Positions 9,126 through 18,336 of a stretch of 64,000 nucleotides of DNA are shown here, in pieces. Position 1 is the stretch's first letter. Each line of letters begins with the position of its first letter. The notes below the pieces were generated by a model. It made no database searches and was not told the origin of the DNA. It was given only the letters and a program-made list of their open reading frames with translations. Source of the DNA: Cognatishimia activa (GTDB lineage Bacteria; Pseudomonadota; Alphaproteobacteria; Rhodobacterales; Rhodobacteraceae). The stretch lies in contig NZ_CP096147.1 of the NCBI RefSeq assembly GCF_026016445.1, positions 1,896,501-1,960,500 on the forward strand, given 5' to 3'. The position numbers and the translations under genes are program-made.

Positions 9126-9459
9126 GGTCTGGTCCTTGTAGTGAAGCCCTTGAATGCAGGCGCGGTGAAACAACGGCGTGCAATAGCTGGGCTATGGTGT
9201 CAATGAGTGAACTTTGGATTGCGGCGCATTTGCGCATATTTTGCAAAGATACGATTAGAAAATCGCAAGATGATGTCGCTCAGACCTTGTCGCGAGACAG
9301 AGGGTTGAGGGTCAGCGTCGGAATCGTCGGATTCGAATATGGCTGGTTTTGATCATCATAGATGACCCTATACGGTGCGCTTTCAATTTTGAGAAGCTTT
9401 TTCTTTGCCGCGCGCATGCAACGCTTGTGAGAGCATTCGAAACACCCTAACGAATTCTC
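9126..9459. other. Divergent intergenic region argD / DMT exporter, with a short inverted repeat
   Basis: This 334-base stretch carries no credible gene; its short frames lack family features. At 9229-9247 lies TTTGC-N9-GCAAA, overlapping a GCGCATTTGCGC block, a possible operator for arginine control. I see no ArgR-type box that would make this firm. The 3' part is AT-richer and probably holds the promoter of the exporter. Confidence 0.35.
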
Positions 9460-10359
9460 ATGAGCACCACCGAGAGCAACACAGAGCAGAAACCCATCCT
9501 GGCTGCCGCACTGACCGTTTTGGCCTCCTCTTTTGTGGCCGGGACCACGTTATTGGCCAAAGCTCTGGGAACCGATGCGCTCGGCACCCCCTTGAATGCC
9601 TTGCAAGTCAGCCAGGGGCGGTTTCTGTTTGCCTTCATGGCGATCTCCTTGGCCGTTGCTGTGCTGCGCCCCAAATTCACAAGGCCCGCGATTGGCACGC
9701 ATATCCTGCGCTCCACTCTTGGTTGGGGCGGCGTCACACTGATGTTTGCGGCGGCAGCGTTCATCCCACTAAGCGATGCGACAGCGATCAGCTTTCTGAA
9801 CCCGGTCTTTGGTATGCTCTTCGCGATACCTTTCTTGGGTGAAAAAGTTGGTCCTTGGCGCTGGCTTTCAGCTTCAATCGCCATCGCAGGAGCAATCGTG
9901 CTCATGCGCCCGACCTCTGGCGTTTTGGAATTCGGCGCATTGCTGGCTTTGTCTGGCGCCGTCCTTCTTGGCGTAGAAGTCACCGTCATCAAAAAACTGA
10001 CCAATCGTGAAGGCCCTTTGCAAATTCTCTGGGTGAACAATCTGATTGGTCTCTGTATTTCGACCACGGTGGCCTCTTTTGTTTGGATTTCGCCAAGTCC
10101 CATGCAATGGGCCGCACTCGCAGGGGTGGGTCTGTTAATGGCGGCTGCACAGAGCTGTTTCGTCAACGCTGTCCGACTTGGAGACGCGAGTTTCGTCGCC
10201 CCCTTCTTTTATACAACGCTGGTCTTCGCTGCGCTTTACGATGGGGTGATCTTTGGGGTGATCCCCGACGCGGTGTCCTATTCTGGCAGCGCGATGATCC
10301 TGCTGTCTGCGGCGCTATTGGCTTGGCGAGAAACAAAACGGACCAAGGTCCAGAGCTAA
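9460..10359 (+). CDS. DMT superfamily transporter (EamA)
   Basis: A 299-residue inner-membrane protein with about ten hydrophobic helices arranged as two EamA repeats. The first repeat ends near LGEKVGPWRWLSASIAIAG, the characteristic G-E-x(n)-W element, and the second ends with YSGSAMILLSAALLAWRE. Members export small metabolites or amino-acid-related compounds; the substrate cannot be inferred. It is one of three DMT exporters in the window (others at 34.6 and 55.0 kb), which are not close neighbours and appear only distantly alike. Confidence 0.9.
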   Translation: MSTTESNTEQKPILAAALTVLASSFVAGTTLLAKALGTDALGTPLNALQVSQGRFLFAFMAISLAVAVLRPKFTRPAIGTHILRSTLGWGGVTLMFAAAAFIPLSDATAISFLNPVFGMLFAIPFLGEKVGPWRWLSASIAIAGAIVLMRPTSGVLEFGALLALSGAVLLGVEVTVIKKLTNREGPLQILWVNNLIGLCISTTVASFVWISPSPMQWAALAGVGLLMAAAQSCFVNAVRLGDASFVAPFFYTTLVFAALYDGVIFGVIPDAVSYSGSAMILLSAALLAWRETKRTKVQS

Positions 10360-10387
10360 CGTGGCTTCAAAAGCTGATTTCGTGTCA

Positions 10388-10421
10388 GATTCTGACGCTC
10401 TTGACCCCGACATTCCGAATC
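10388..10421 (+). promoter_or_regulatory. Two GANTC sites upstream of gcrA
   Basis: GATTC (10388-10392) and GAATC (10417-10421) are GANTC sites, the target of the alphaproteobacterial CcrM methylase, in the 170-base leader of gcrA. GcrA-controlled promoters are known to carry methylated GANTC, so cell-cycle or autoregulatory control is plausible. Such 5-base sites also occur by chance. Confidence 0.4.
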
Positions 10422-10529
10422 AATGCCTTGTAACTGCCGGTGGGGTGACTAAAATAGGCCTCTGACAGAGAATTTTGGAAGCGGACCCTGGTCCAGCCGG
10501 GGCGCCGCTTCTTTTGTAAGGGAATAGGC

Positions 10530-11111
10530 ATGTCCTGGACTGACGAGCGCGTAGAGATCCTGAAGAAAATGTGGGGCGAAGGCCAATCCGCAAGCCAGAT
10601 CGCAAAAGAACTGGGCGGTGTAACCCGCAACGCGGTGATCGGTAAGGTTCACCGTCTTGGCCTGTCTAACCGGGCAGGTTCCGGCGGTGCAAAGGCAGAG
10701 GCGAAACCAAAAGCAGAGGCGAAGCCAAAGAAGGCAGCGCCGAAGCCTAAGGCGGAACCAAAGGCTAAGCCAGTTCCTGAAATGAAAACTGAACCGGCAG
10801 TGCCGCCGCGTCCAGCGGGTGCAACCAACCGCAAGGCGATCATTCCTGCAGGCCAGCCGCTGCCACCGCAACCGTCTGCGAATGAGATCAGCCCGGAAGC
10901 GCTGGCAAAAGTGAACGAAGTTGAGAAGAAAGCGAAGAAGCTCTCTTTGATGGAACTGACCGAACGTACATGCAAGTGGCCAGTAGGTGATCCGGCAACA
11001 GAACACTTCTGGTTCTGCGGTCTGCCGGTACAAGCGGGTAAACCTTATTGCGAAGCGCATGTTGGCGTGGCCTTCCAGCCTATGTCCTCGCGCCGTGATC
11101 GTCGCCGTTAA
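10530..11111 (+). CDS. gcrA: GcrA family cell cycle regulator
   Basis: A 193-residue regulator that binds sigma-70 RNA polymerase and methylated GANTC promoters to drive S-phase genes, as in Caulobacter. The N-terminal helix-turn-helix (residues 1-45, starting MSWTDERVEILKKMW) includes the SASQIAKELGGVTRNAVIGK segment. A low-complexity Ala-Lys-Pro linker (about 52-85) follows. The C-terminal sigma-binding domain holds CKWPVGDP and a CG-x9-YC-x2-H pattern near residues 150-185. The long basic linker, rich in KAEAKPK-like repeats, is variable in the family. Two GANTC sites precede it and a strong terminator follows. Confidence 0.95.
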   Translation: MSWTDERVEILKKMWGEGQSASQIAKELGGVTRNAVIGKVHRLGLSNRAGSGGAKAEAKPKAEAKPKKAAPKPKAEPKAKPVPEMKTEPAVPPRPAGATNRKAIIPAGQPLPPQPSANEISPEALAKVNEVEKKAKKLSLMELTERTCKWPVGDPATEHFWFCGLPVQAGKPYCEAHVGVAFQPMSSRRDRRR

Positions 11112-11133
11112 AGCATTCGACATTCGGAATGAG

Positions 11134-11161
11134 AAAACCCAGCCTTTTGGCTGGGTTTTTT
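11134..11161. terminator. Terminator between gcrA and the S8 autotransporter gene
   Basis: An 11-bp perfect stem AAAACCCAGCC / GGCTGGGTTTT with a TTTT loop, followed by more T. It is symmetric enough to end both convergent transcripts. Confidence 0.92.
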
Positions 11162-11186
11162 GTTGAGATATATTGTTTCTGATTGA

Positions 11187-13298
11187 TCAGAACCGCTTGG
11201 TATAACTCACCACCAATCCGGTCTCACGTTCCCCGGCAATATTTCCCCGGTTCTGGGCATGGGCGACAGAGAACCCAAGTGATGCCCCGCGAGACAGCGG
11301 GCGTTCATAGGTCAGCTCTAACCTTAGCTCGCGCTTATCCGGCGCCAGATCAATCGGAATGGACTGGAACGCAACTTTCCCATCGTCTGACCGGACCGGC
11401 AGATTCAATGAGGTCTGCCCGCGGGTCACCGCTGCTGGCAAAGCAAGTGAAACTTTGAAGCTGTCATCACGTGCAAAAGTGTTGCGTCGTGTAAGCGATA
11501 AGGCGGCGGTATTCATCAGAACATCGGATGACTGACCAATAACAGAGGTCTCTCGACCTGTCGCATAGCCAACTTCAAACATAAGCTCAGACAACGGGCT
11601 GACATCTGCAGAAAGCGCCATGCCGGCTGAGAAAATCTTGGACTGCGTGCCGCCGTTCCAATCAGAGAGCAAGCCGCCGGTGTCTCCACCAAATGCGGTA
11701 TTCACCTCAAGGGTCGCACCATCCAGATCAAACGACCGGCTTGCTCCAAATCCAAAGGAATCCGCACCGGTTTCAGGACGTTGATAGAAGGCAAAACTGA
11801 TATCGCTGTCGCCCCATTGCATCGGGATGTGCTGCCCATCTCCAAAGAAAGCCGCGGAACCATAGCTGGCATTTTGAACAGCACCGAAGTTGCTGACATC
11901 ATTCAGAGAGAAAAGCGACTGACGGGATGCGTCCACGACCATCGAAGACGCTTCAATTGCGAATTGTGCAGCCAATGTATCCTGACTGATAACATTCACG
12001 CCTTTAAGCGCACGAGAGACCGCATCACCGCTTGCACCACCGGTGACAACAAGCGGGGTCTCAGGATTAATTTCTGCGCCGCTGGAAGTCACAATTGTCG
12101 ATTGCCCAATCGGCAAAAGCGCAGCGGCAACATCAAGGAAGCCATGACCCCATTCTGAGCTGTATTCATGTTCAAAGCCGGGAACGAGTTCGACGGTTCC
12201 TGCGGAGGTAAATCCCGCGAAGTCGTTGTCAGCAGACGCCAACAAGCGAATACGCAGCTCTTGATGCGTCATCGTCGGAAAGGCTTCAGCCATTAGCGCA
12301 AGTGCACCTGCAATTGTTGGCGCTGCGTAGGACGTCCCTGTTCCGATGGAATAAGAAGTGTTTGAGGTTGAATCCGCACCTGTCCAGGTGCCATCAGCTG
12401 CAAGACACCATTCCGCGGCTTCCAAACATGCACCTGAGATACGCGTAGCGGATACGATATCATCACCGGACAGAGTGGCGATACCGTTCACGACGGCAAT
12501 CCAGCTCTCTTCCAAGTCAGGCTCTAGAATGGGCAAACCCGGCATCAGCCCAACGGAAGTGATGCTGGTATCATTGTCGATTGAGAAAAGAACGATCCCA
12601 TCCTGCGCGTAGGTTTTGAGCGCATTCAAATAGTTGGCTCCAACGGTGTTTCCGAAAATCGTATTGTAACTTGTCGTATCGGCATTCATGCCGACAAAGC
12701 CCCAAGAGTTGTTATATGCAACGGCTCCAGCAGTGGTCGCCGCGTTCACGGTCGCCGCCAAATTGGATAAGCCCCATTCGCCTAAAATCAGATTGGCACC
12801 TGGTGCGACGCCAGTCATCGTCGATGAACTTCCGGCTGCGATCGATGCGACGAAGGTCCCGTGATCTTCAACTGCAAGCCCCGTACCCACAGTGGTCGCC
12901 CGCCCTGCAAAGGCTTCGTGTGTGGTTAGGAACCCGTTGTCCGTGATGGCAATCGTTTCCCCTGCCCCGGTCAGACCGGCAGCGTGGGCATAGTGGACTC
13001 CTGCCGCCTGCAGTGGGTTTCCTGCGAGGTCAGTGCCGGGATCATAGCGATTGTTGCTGTTTAGGTCATAATAGTAGTTTTGTTGACGATACCGCACATC
13101 ATTGTTGATGAGATTATTGGCAGCTGTCCTAACACCATCAAGGTTGTCCAAAAACGAAGCCAGCAAAGTTGCGCTTGTTGTAAATGGCAAGAGCGTGCTG
13201 CCGCTTGAGGACCCACTCAGATCATCCTCCCCGCTACACCCGGCAAGCAGGGTTGATCCAAGCACGACAACAGCCAAGTTTCGAATCGATCGGTTCAC
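11187..13298 (-). CDS. Subtilisin-like (S8) serine protease autotransporter lipoprotein
   Basis: A 703-residue secreted protease. The signal peptide ends in a lipobox (LLAG-C21), so the mature N-terminus should be lipid-anchored. The S8 triad is visible: D120 (AITDNG), H146 (EDHGTFVA) and S323 (GTSYAAP). Residues from about 430 onward are rich in alternating polar/aromatic strands and end in Phe, as in outer-membrane autotransporter barrels. A lipidated subtilisin autotransporter resembles Bordetella SphB1 and Neisseria NalP, which cleave other surface proteins; the targets here are unknown. The start is GTG at 13298, with GAGGG about ten bases upstream; it gives a complete signal peptide. 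Confidence 0.9.
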   Translation of the reverse strand: MNRSIRNLAVVVLGSTLLAGCSGEDDLSGSSSGSTLLPFTTSATLLASFLDNLDGVRTAANNLINNDVRYRQQNYYYDLNSNNRYDPGTDLAGNPLQAAGVHYAHAAGLTGAGETIAITDNGFLTTHEAFAGRATTVGTGLAVEDHGTFVASIAAGSSSTMTGVAPGANLILGEWGLSNLAATVNAATTAGAVAYNNSWGFVGMNADTTSYNTIFGNTVGANYLNALKTYAQDGIVLFSIDNDTSITSVGLMPGLPILEPDLEESWIAVVNGIATLSGDDIVSATRISGACLEAAEWCLAADGTWTGADSTSNTSYSIGTGTSYAAPTIAGALALMAEAFPTMTHQELRIRLLASADNDFAGFTSAGTVELVPGFEHEYSSEWGHGFLDVAAALLPIGQSTIVTSSGAEINPETPLVVTGGASGDAVSRALKGVNVISQDTLAAQFAIEASSMVVDASRQSLFSLNDVSNFGAVQNASYGSAAFFGDGQHIPMQWGDSDISFAFYQRPETGADSFGFGASRSFDLDGATLEVNTAFGGDTGGLLSDWNGGTQSKIFSAGMALSADVSPLSELMFEVGYATGRETSVIGQSSDVLMNTAALSLTRRNTFARDDSFKVSLALPAAVTRGQTSLNLPVRSDDGKVAFQSIPIDLAPDKRELRLELTYERPLSRGASLGFSVAHAQNRGNIAGERETGLVVSYTKRF

Positions 13299-13426
13299 TT
13301 AAATTTTTCCCTCAAAAGGCATCTGTCTTCGCAGATAAAGTCACAAATCTATGAGCTCTTTCTACTACAACCATGCCTAGAAAAAAGAGGCCGTTTTAAG
13401 GCGAACTGACATTCTTTCTATCTGTG

Positions 13427-14161
13427 TCACATCCGTCGCAAATTTGTGTCCAACTGTGCGCGGACAATGTCAGCGCGGTGGAAGAAACTATCTCTTACTT
13501 CAGCAGCAAAAGGGTTTGCGTTTTCAATCGCATTTAGCACGGTTGGAGGATCATCTTTCACCATCTCAACGGCCTTTGCCATCAGCTCAAAACTCGCCGT
13601 TGTCATGCGGGTCGGTAATGGCCCCATCTCCGTTAAGACCTTTGCAATCAAGTGGGTCAGACCCTGCACCATGGCAGCCTCTCTATCGTGATCTTCTGGG
13701 TGGCAGGTGATGACGTTCAATCTCAGGCGCCGTTTCAGAAAAGCACGGATCACGCGCCAAGCCGCTCCGCGCACAGGGCAAAGGGACAACTTATGCCCAG
13801 CAATTCCATCCTGTGCGCTTTGGGGGCCGAATAATGGATGCGTCCCAACGATTTGCACATGTTCTGGCAGGCATTCAACCATATCTGAGATTGGTGCGAG
13901 TTTGACCGAGCCTACATCCACGACAACGGTGCCTTCTTTCAGAAACCCAGCAATGTCTTCACAAATTGAGCGGATTTCCTGTACAGGGACAGCCAAAATG
14001 ATCACATCACATTGCGCCGCCTCAGCAAGGCTGACACCCCCAAGGACGGAAGTGTATGGATCGTGGATTTTCATCGCCACATGGTCTGAAAGCTCTTTGG
14101 CAATCAGCTGCCCGAAGCCTCCAAATCCAAACAATCCAACAGTTATCTCTTTCGCAAACAT
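13427..14161 (-). CDS. Prephenate dehydrogenase-like protein (TyrA family)
   Basis: A 244-residue NAD-dependent enzyme. The N-terminal Rossmann fold has GFGGFG near residues 12-17 and VGTHPLFGPQS (about 104-114), the substrate/NAD-site motif of prephenate/arogenate dehydrogenases. The C-terminal helical half contains CHPEDHDREAAMVQGLTH, with the conserved HD pair. It would convert prephenate or arogenate toward tyrosine. It is shorter than classic bacterial TyrA (about 280-370 residues), with no ACT or mutase domain, and stands alone between unrelated genes, so arogenate specificity or a paralogue role is possible. Confidence 0.85.
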   Translation of the reverse strand: MFAKEITVGLFGFGGFGQLIAKELSDHVAMKIHDPYTSVLGGVSLAEAAQCDVIILAVPVQEIRSICEDIAGFLKEGTVVVDVGSVKLAPISDMVECLPEHVQIVGTHPLFGPQSAQDGIAGHKLSLCPVRGAAWRVIRAFLKRRLRLNVITCHPEDHDREAAMVQGLTHLIAKVLTEMGPLPTRMTTASFELMAKAVEMVKDDPPTVLNAIENANPFAAEVRDSFFHRADIVRAQLDTNLRRM

Positions 14162-14349
14162 AATGTCGCCCTCTGGTCAAAGCCGCGAGCCGATGCGTTT
14201 AGATGTTTGGGAATATTGTGATCCACCGGCCAGCGGCGGTCACGTCAATTGCCCCGCCGTTATTTTGGCAGGGGATAATAAGTTACAAAGATGCTGATCA
14301 TCCGTGTCATGGGCAGCTTGGTGCCACCCAAGACATGGATCGTCAAGAC

Positions 14350-16248
14350 TTAGTTGCCACCAAAGAGTTTCAACAGCTGCTTGCCCGCTTCTTCTTCCAA
14401 TTTCTTTTTTGCGGCATCTTCGAGTGATTGGCCCTCTTCCGCCGTTACCCCAAGCTTGTCAGCAACCGCCTGCTTGGCCTTCTCTTCCAGCTGTTTCTTC
14501 TCTTCTTCGAAGTTCTGGTTCACCACTGCTTCCAAGTCAGGCCAGATTTTAGGATCGGCCCATGGCCCTTTCACGCGCACAGGGATTGCAAGGCCGGTAT
14601 CTGTGTCGTTTTTGATCTGTGGCGTGAACGTGTAGTCGATGTTCTGTGGTCCAAGCCCAACGGTGCCGGCCCCTTTGGCCTGCACATTTGGCAAGTCCAT
14701 CAGCAAATCATTGTTGGTTAATATGCCCTCTGAGATCATCCAAGAGGCCGCCATATTGTCGAAGACGGTTGTGCCACCACTCGGTGTGCCGCGGAACAGT
14801 TGATCGAGATCGATGCCAGCAATGGTGCCGCGCCCAACCGTCATTTGCCCGTCCCCTTGCAGGGAGTTCATGATGCGATGCAGTGAGTTTCCTGATGCAA
14901 GAAAGCCGATCTGCGCGTCTGCCTTACCCGTAAAACGATCAATCTCGGCAAAGTCATTTAGCAGTTCTTTCAGCTCCATGCCTTCTACGTTGACCTTGCC
15001 TCCGACCGAAAGCCCATTGCGATTGTTCGCCACAAACTGACCCGTGATGACCCCATCATATCCATCCAGTCGCTGAAGCGTCGCGACCGCGCGCGCATTG
15101 TCGACATCAATAGTCATACGCGATGTCCCGAAGTTCAGCGTTCCGGTTGAGAGCGACTGCGCGCTCACCGTGATCGTGCCATCAAAGAGCGCCAACGCAC
15201 TTGCATCGATCACATCTTTCGACCAATCGCTCTCGGTGGACTCTTGAGACGCTTCTGAATCAGGACCACCGGTGAAAGATTCCATATTCAGGTCGCCCGC
15301 CCTGATATTGGCTGTCACAACAGGTTTCGCCGCCAGATCGATATCCGCATCCGCGTCGAAGGCCGTGCCTGCAAGGCTGATCTTCCCGCCGCGCAGGCTG
15401 AAAAGCTGCGCTTTGGTCAATGTGATATCTCCTGCGAATTCCGTTGCTGGAACTCCTGCTGGTTCAAGACCCAGTGCAGCCATAAAGGCATCTGGATTTG
15501 GCAGCGAAGCTTTAGCGGCCCCCTGAATTTCGGGCACCATGGAGGCACGCCCCTCAAAATGCACTTCGTTCCCAGCAGCTTTGATATCACCAACCACCTG
15601 GCTGATGCCGCCATCAAGCAGGCTATTCAAATCAGCGATCTCTGCATCAACGGTCACAGTTTCAGAAGAAGGCTTCGCACTGATGCTCACGGTCGCTTCG
15701 CTTCCGCCCCACTCTAAAGATGCATCCACTTCCCTCAGAGCGACATCCAATCCCGCACCATCGAGATATTGAATTGTCGCATCCGACACTGTGAGCTTGT
15801 CGAGCGTGAAGCCTGCACCGGATGTCGCCTCAGAGGCCTCTGCCGCTGAGGTGTCTTCTGAACTTGGAAACAGATCCCAATTGGCATGCCCTCGCCCATC
15901 CTGTTCAAGTAAGATCTTTGGACTGACAAGTTCGATATTCTTGATCTCGATATTGCCCCTGATGAGCGCCATCAAATCCACACCGATCTTCGCGCCCTCA
16001 GCTTCAAACATCGGGCCCTTATCTGACCAATCCGCATTGCTAAGTGCAACTGCACCAGTCGAGACGCCAAGCGATGGATAAAGGCTGAACTTCACCTCTC
16101 CATCAAAGGTCAGATCTCGTCCCGTTTGCCCCTTTACTTGATCCGCTGCCAGCCCGGCGATTTTCTCACCGGGAAGCACAAACACCAAGCCGACAACGGT
16201 CAGCACAAGGATCACAATGACAGACAGTAAGATTTTGATGATCCGCAT
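14350..16248 (-). CDS. AsmA family protein
   Basis: A roughly 630-residue envelope protein. One N-terminal membrane helix (residues about 4-28) anchors a long periplasmic body that begins with LPGEKIAG and GQTGRDLTFDGEVKFSLYPSLGV, the conserved AsmA N-terminal motif. Near residue 510 the AsmA-like C-terminal domain appears (FDNMAASWMISEGILTNNDL). A coiled, Lys/Glu/Gln-rich tail closes it. AsmA-like proteins form hydrophobic grooves thought to move phospholipids to the outer membrane; E. coli asmA mutants affect outer-membrane assembly. ATG 16248 or GTG 16251 are both possible starts. Confidence 0.9.
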   Translation of the reverse strand: MRIIKILLSVIVILVLTVVGLVFVLPGEKIAGLAADQVKGQTGRDLTFDGEVKFSLYPSLGVSTGAVALSNADWSDKGPMFEAEGAKIGVDLMALIRGNIEIKNIELVSPKILLEQDGRGHANWDLFPSSEDTSAAEASEATSGAGFTLDKLTVSDATIQYLDGAGLDVALREVDASLEWGGSEATVSISAKPSSETVTVDAEIADLNSLLDGGISQVVGDIKAAGNEVHFEGRASMVPEIQGAAKASLPNPDAFMAALGLEPAGVPATEFAGDITLTKAQLFSLRGGKISLAGTAFDADADIDLAAKPVVTANIRAGDLNMESFTGGPDSEASQESTESDWSKDVIDASALALFDGTITVSAQSLSTGTLNFGTSRMTIDVDNARAVATLQRLDGYDGVITGQFVANNRNGLSVGGKVNVEGMELKELLNDFAEIDRFTGKADAQIGFLASGNSLHRIMNSLQGDGQMTVGRGTIAGIDLDQLFRGTPSGGTTVFDNMAASWMISEGILTNNDLLMDLPNVQAKGAGTVGLGPQNIDYTFTPQIKNDTDTGLAIPVRVKGPWADPKIWPDLEAVVNQNFEEEKKQLEEKAKQAVADKLGVTAEEGQSLEDAAKKKLEEEAGKQLLKLFGGN

Positions 16249-16394
16249 CACAAAGGCCTCTGAAACTTAAACACAGTATAGAGGTAAGCGGAGCCTCGGC
16301 AGGTCGCAAGCGCAAGTGCCTAAACCTAAGGATGAAATTGTCCGAAACTCGCAGGAATTGGCTCTGATTGACCGAAAAGCCATTGCTTTGGAAT

Positions 16395-16766
16395 TCACTC
16401 AGGATAACGTTCGGCACATTGCGCCAAAGCTACCCCACGACGTCGCTCTTCCTCAGCCAGCCGCTTCTTCGCAGAGGCGAGTTTGCGCTGCTCCGCGTCT
16501 GGGTCAATCGCGACAGGTACCGTTTTCGTGACATATTCATTGCGCAGGCAGGTTTCGATATTGCCGCTGTTGGTGCAAAGCCCATAGCGAAATCGCGGGC
16601 TGACATCCTTTTGCAGAGCGTAGCCCCGCGCCAGATTGCCCTCGCTGGTGGCAATCGCTTGTTTCAGCGCGGTGATGTTGTTGTCCACGCGCGCTTCACA
16701 TTCCTCGCGCGGTGTCGCGCAGGCGGCAAGGACAAGCAGCCCGGCCATCACATATGCATGTCTCAT
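16395..16766 (-). CDS. Small putative lipoprotein, unknown function
   Basis: A 123-residue protein with a signal peptide ending LLVLAAC (lipobox) near residues 10-16. The rest is predicted mostly helical, with four further Cys, three of them in the YGLCTN, ETCLRNEY and ALAQCAERY contexts, and a charged coiled region AKKRLAEEERRRG. I recognise no named family. Start at ATG 16766 is fixed by GGGGA five bases upstream; the longer frame begins at TTG. It lies alone between AsmA and a DUF6455 gene on the same strand. Confidence 0.75.
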   Translation of the reverse strand: MRHAYVMAGLLVLAACATPREECEARVDNNITALKQAIATSEGNLARGYALQKDVSPRFRYGLCTNSGNIETCLRNEYVTKTVPVAIDPDAEQRKLASAKKRLAEEERRRGVALAQCAERYPE

Positions 16767-16857
16767 GGTGTCCCCTTTTATCAAACTGGGTTCAGTTACA
16801 GACGATGCATCCCCAGCACAGCATAACGCGAAGGGCGACTAAATGGGCGAATTTTTC

Positions 16858-17115
16858 TCAGTCGTTTGGATTTAAACGCTCAAAAAGTGCGTGATTTCGG
16901 CAGAAATCATAGGGTTCTGACATCTCACGCGCCAACGGCAGCGCCGCTTCGCAAGTGGATGACTTAGCGCAATCGGAGCACCTGAAGGAGGCTTCAACGA
17001 TTTCCTCAGGAGAAATTTCCCCATCGATAACAGCCACTTCCAGATCATGCCCGAGTTTCTCGGCCATCATGTCAAAAAGGTAAATATGTCGTTTCAGATT
17101 CACATGTTTGGTCAT
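16858..17115 (-). CDS. DUF6455 family protein
   Basis: An 85-residue cytoplasmic protein. The pattern F-R-C-S-D-C-AKSSTC and a later CRNHALFERL carry four Cys in the spacing seen in DUF6455, a Rhodobacterales family of unknown role. The arrangement could bind zinc or an iron-sulphur cluster (inference). Start at ATG 17115 has AAGGAG seven bases upstream; the product begins MTKHVNLKRH. Confidence 0.75.
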   Translation of the reverse strand: MTKHVNLKRHIYLFDMMAEKLGHDLEVAVIDGEISPEEIVEASFRCSDCAKSSTCEAALPLAREMSEPYDFCRNHALFERLNPND

Positions 17116-17237
17116 AAACGTCTCCTTCTCCCGAAGGAAACTTACCAAGGGTTAGCAATTCGCCCTTTGATCTGGGTCAATCTGTGTGGTCGCAGGCCAG
17201 AGCGCGTGGGTGGCGCCTCGATGGCCTCAACTATGCG

Positions 17238-17588
17238 TCACGCACTCTCCAAATAGGCGTTCACGCAGTCCTGTACACGGCGAAACCGATCACCGCCAAG
17301 CTTGGTGCCACCATACCAACGGGTGACCACAATCATATGATCCTGAAGCTCAGCCCGCTCGAGCATACGCATAATCACCATACCGGCACCGCTTTCCCCA
17401 TCATCGCCTTTGATCGGCGTGCCATCAGACAGGACCGCCGCCCAAGTGTTATGGGTCGCCTTGGCAAATTTTTTGTCTCGCTTGAGTTCCTTTAGAGCCG
17501 CATCAATCTCAGCGCGGTTCGTAACATCAAAGCCCGTCACAGCATATTTGCTGCCACGGTCGGTGACCACGTTCAAGATTTGACGCAT
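17238..17588 (-). CDS. IMPACT/YigZ-like (UPF0029) domain protein
   Basis: A 116-residue protein consisting only of the N-terminal UPF0029 domain. It keeps GDDGESGAGMVIMRML and VVTRWYGGTKLGGDRFRRV, matching the family's D-D-G-E-P-x-G and VVTRYFGGxKLGxGGL signatures. E. coli YigZ has a second C-terminal domain and about 200 residues; here it is absent. Eukaryotic IMPACT acts in translation control; the bacterial role is unclear. Its ATG overlaps the stop of the upstream M48 gene by one base (TGATG), which suggests translational coupling to the protease. Confidence 0.85.
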   Translation of the reverse strand: MRQILNVVTDRGSKYAVTGFDVTNRAEIDAALKELKRDKKFAKATHNTWAAVLSDGTPIKGDDGESGAGMVIMRMLERAELQDHMIVVTRWYGGTKLGGDRFRRVQDCVNAYLESA

Positions 17589-18298
17589 CAGAAATTCGCC
17601 GCAGCTCTGCGCACAGTTGCTTTGCGCTCTGCATTCGGCGGGTGGCTGCCAAGGAAACGATCGCCAGGATCGGGAATCCGATCAAAAAAGGCTGCGCCCA
17701 AGACTGGATCATAGCCAGCATTATGGGTGATACGTGCACCTAAGGCATCTGCTTCCAGTTCATGCTCTTTGGAATAGGCGCGAGCACCGACTGTACCTCC
17801 AAGGTTTGTGCCTAAATCCACAGCGGATTGGCCTCCTCCCAGCAAAACAGCGAGGCCCCCGCCGACGACTGCACCCAGTGTAGCGGTCTGGCGCATCTCT
17901 CCCAGATGTCCAGCAATATGGTGTGCTGCTTCATGACCTAAGACGAATGCAAGCTCGTGATCATTCTGCATTTCCTTCAACAGAGCTGTGGTGAAGGTCA
18001 GCACCGGTCGGTTGTTGCGATCCAGAGATTGATAGGCATTAGACGGCTGTCGCGGGTCTGTATCCAGAACAATTTTGAAATCGCAATCCACGCCGCTGCG
18101 CACGCGATCTCGGCACGCTTGCTCTGCGACACCTTCCATGCGCGCAACCACCCGATTGAATCGCGTTACTGCAGGATCATTGGCACTGAGCGTCGCCGGC
18201 GCCGAAGTGGATGTCGCAACGGGTGCGCTCCCTGTGGTTTCCACACAGCCTGCTAAAAGAACGGATGCACATAGTCCGGCCAACGCTATAGATTTCAT
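17588..18298 (-). CDS. M48 family metallopeptidase, lipoprotein (copy 1)
   Basis: A 236-residue periplasmic lipoprotein: signal peptide with LLAGC lipobox, then an M48 peptidase domain with the zinc motif HEAAHH (HExxH) and the downstream ELEADALG glutamate. It is soluble apart from the lipid anchor, resembling the BepA/LoiP envelope quality-control proteases that degrade misfolded outer-membrane proteins. It is the second gene in the minus-strand series M48-M48-IMPACT, and the two M48 copies share their motifs in the same order, so a tandem duplication is likely. Confidence 0.92.
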   Translation of the reverse strand: MKSIALAGLCASVLLAGCVETTGSAPVATSTSAPATLSANDPAVTRFNRVVARMEGVAEQACRDRVRSGVDCDFKIVLDTDPRQPSNAYQSLDRNNRPVLTFTTALLKEMQNDHELAFVLGHEAAHHIAGHLGEMRQTATLGAVVGGGLAVLLGGGQSAVDLGTNLGGTVGARAYSKEHELEADALGARITHNAGYDPVLGAAFFDRIPDPGDRFLGSHPPNAERKATVRRAAANF

Positions 18299-18336
18299 TC
18301 TGCTTCGCCCTGCTCACAAATCAGTTGTGGCAGATG

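Noticed and set aside
9089-9352. Possible small gene in the argD / DMT exporter gap
   Set aside because: No ribosome site, no recognisable features, and it begins antisense inside argD.
13707-14297. Plus-strand frame running out of the prephenate dehydrogenase gene into the gap before AsmA
   Set aside because: Mostly antisense to that gene; the free part (about 45 codons) lacks a ribosome site.
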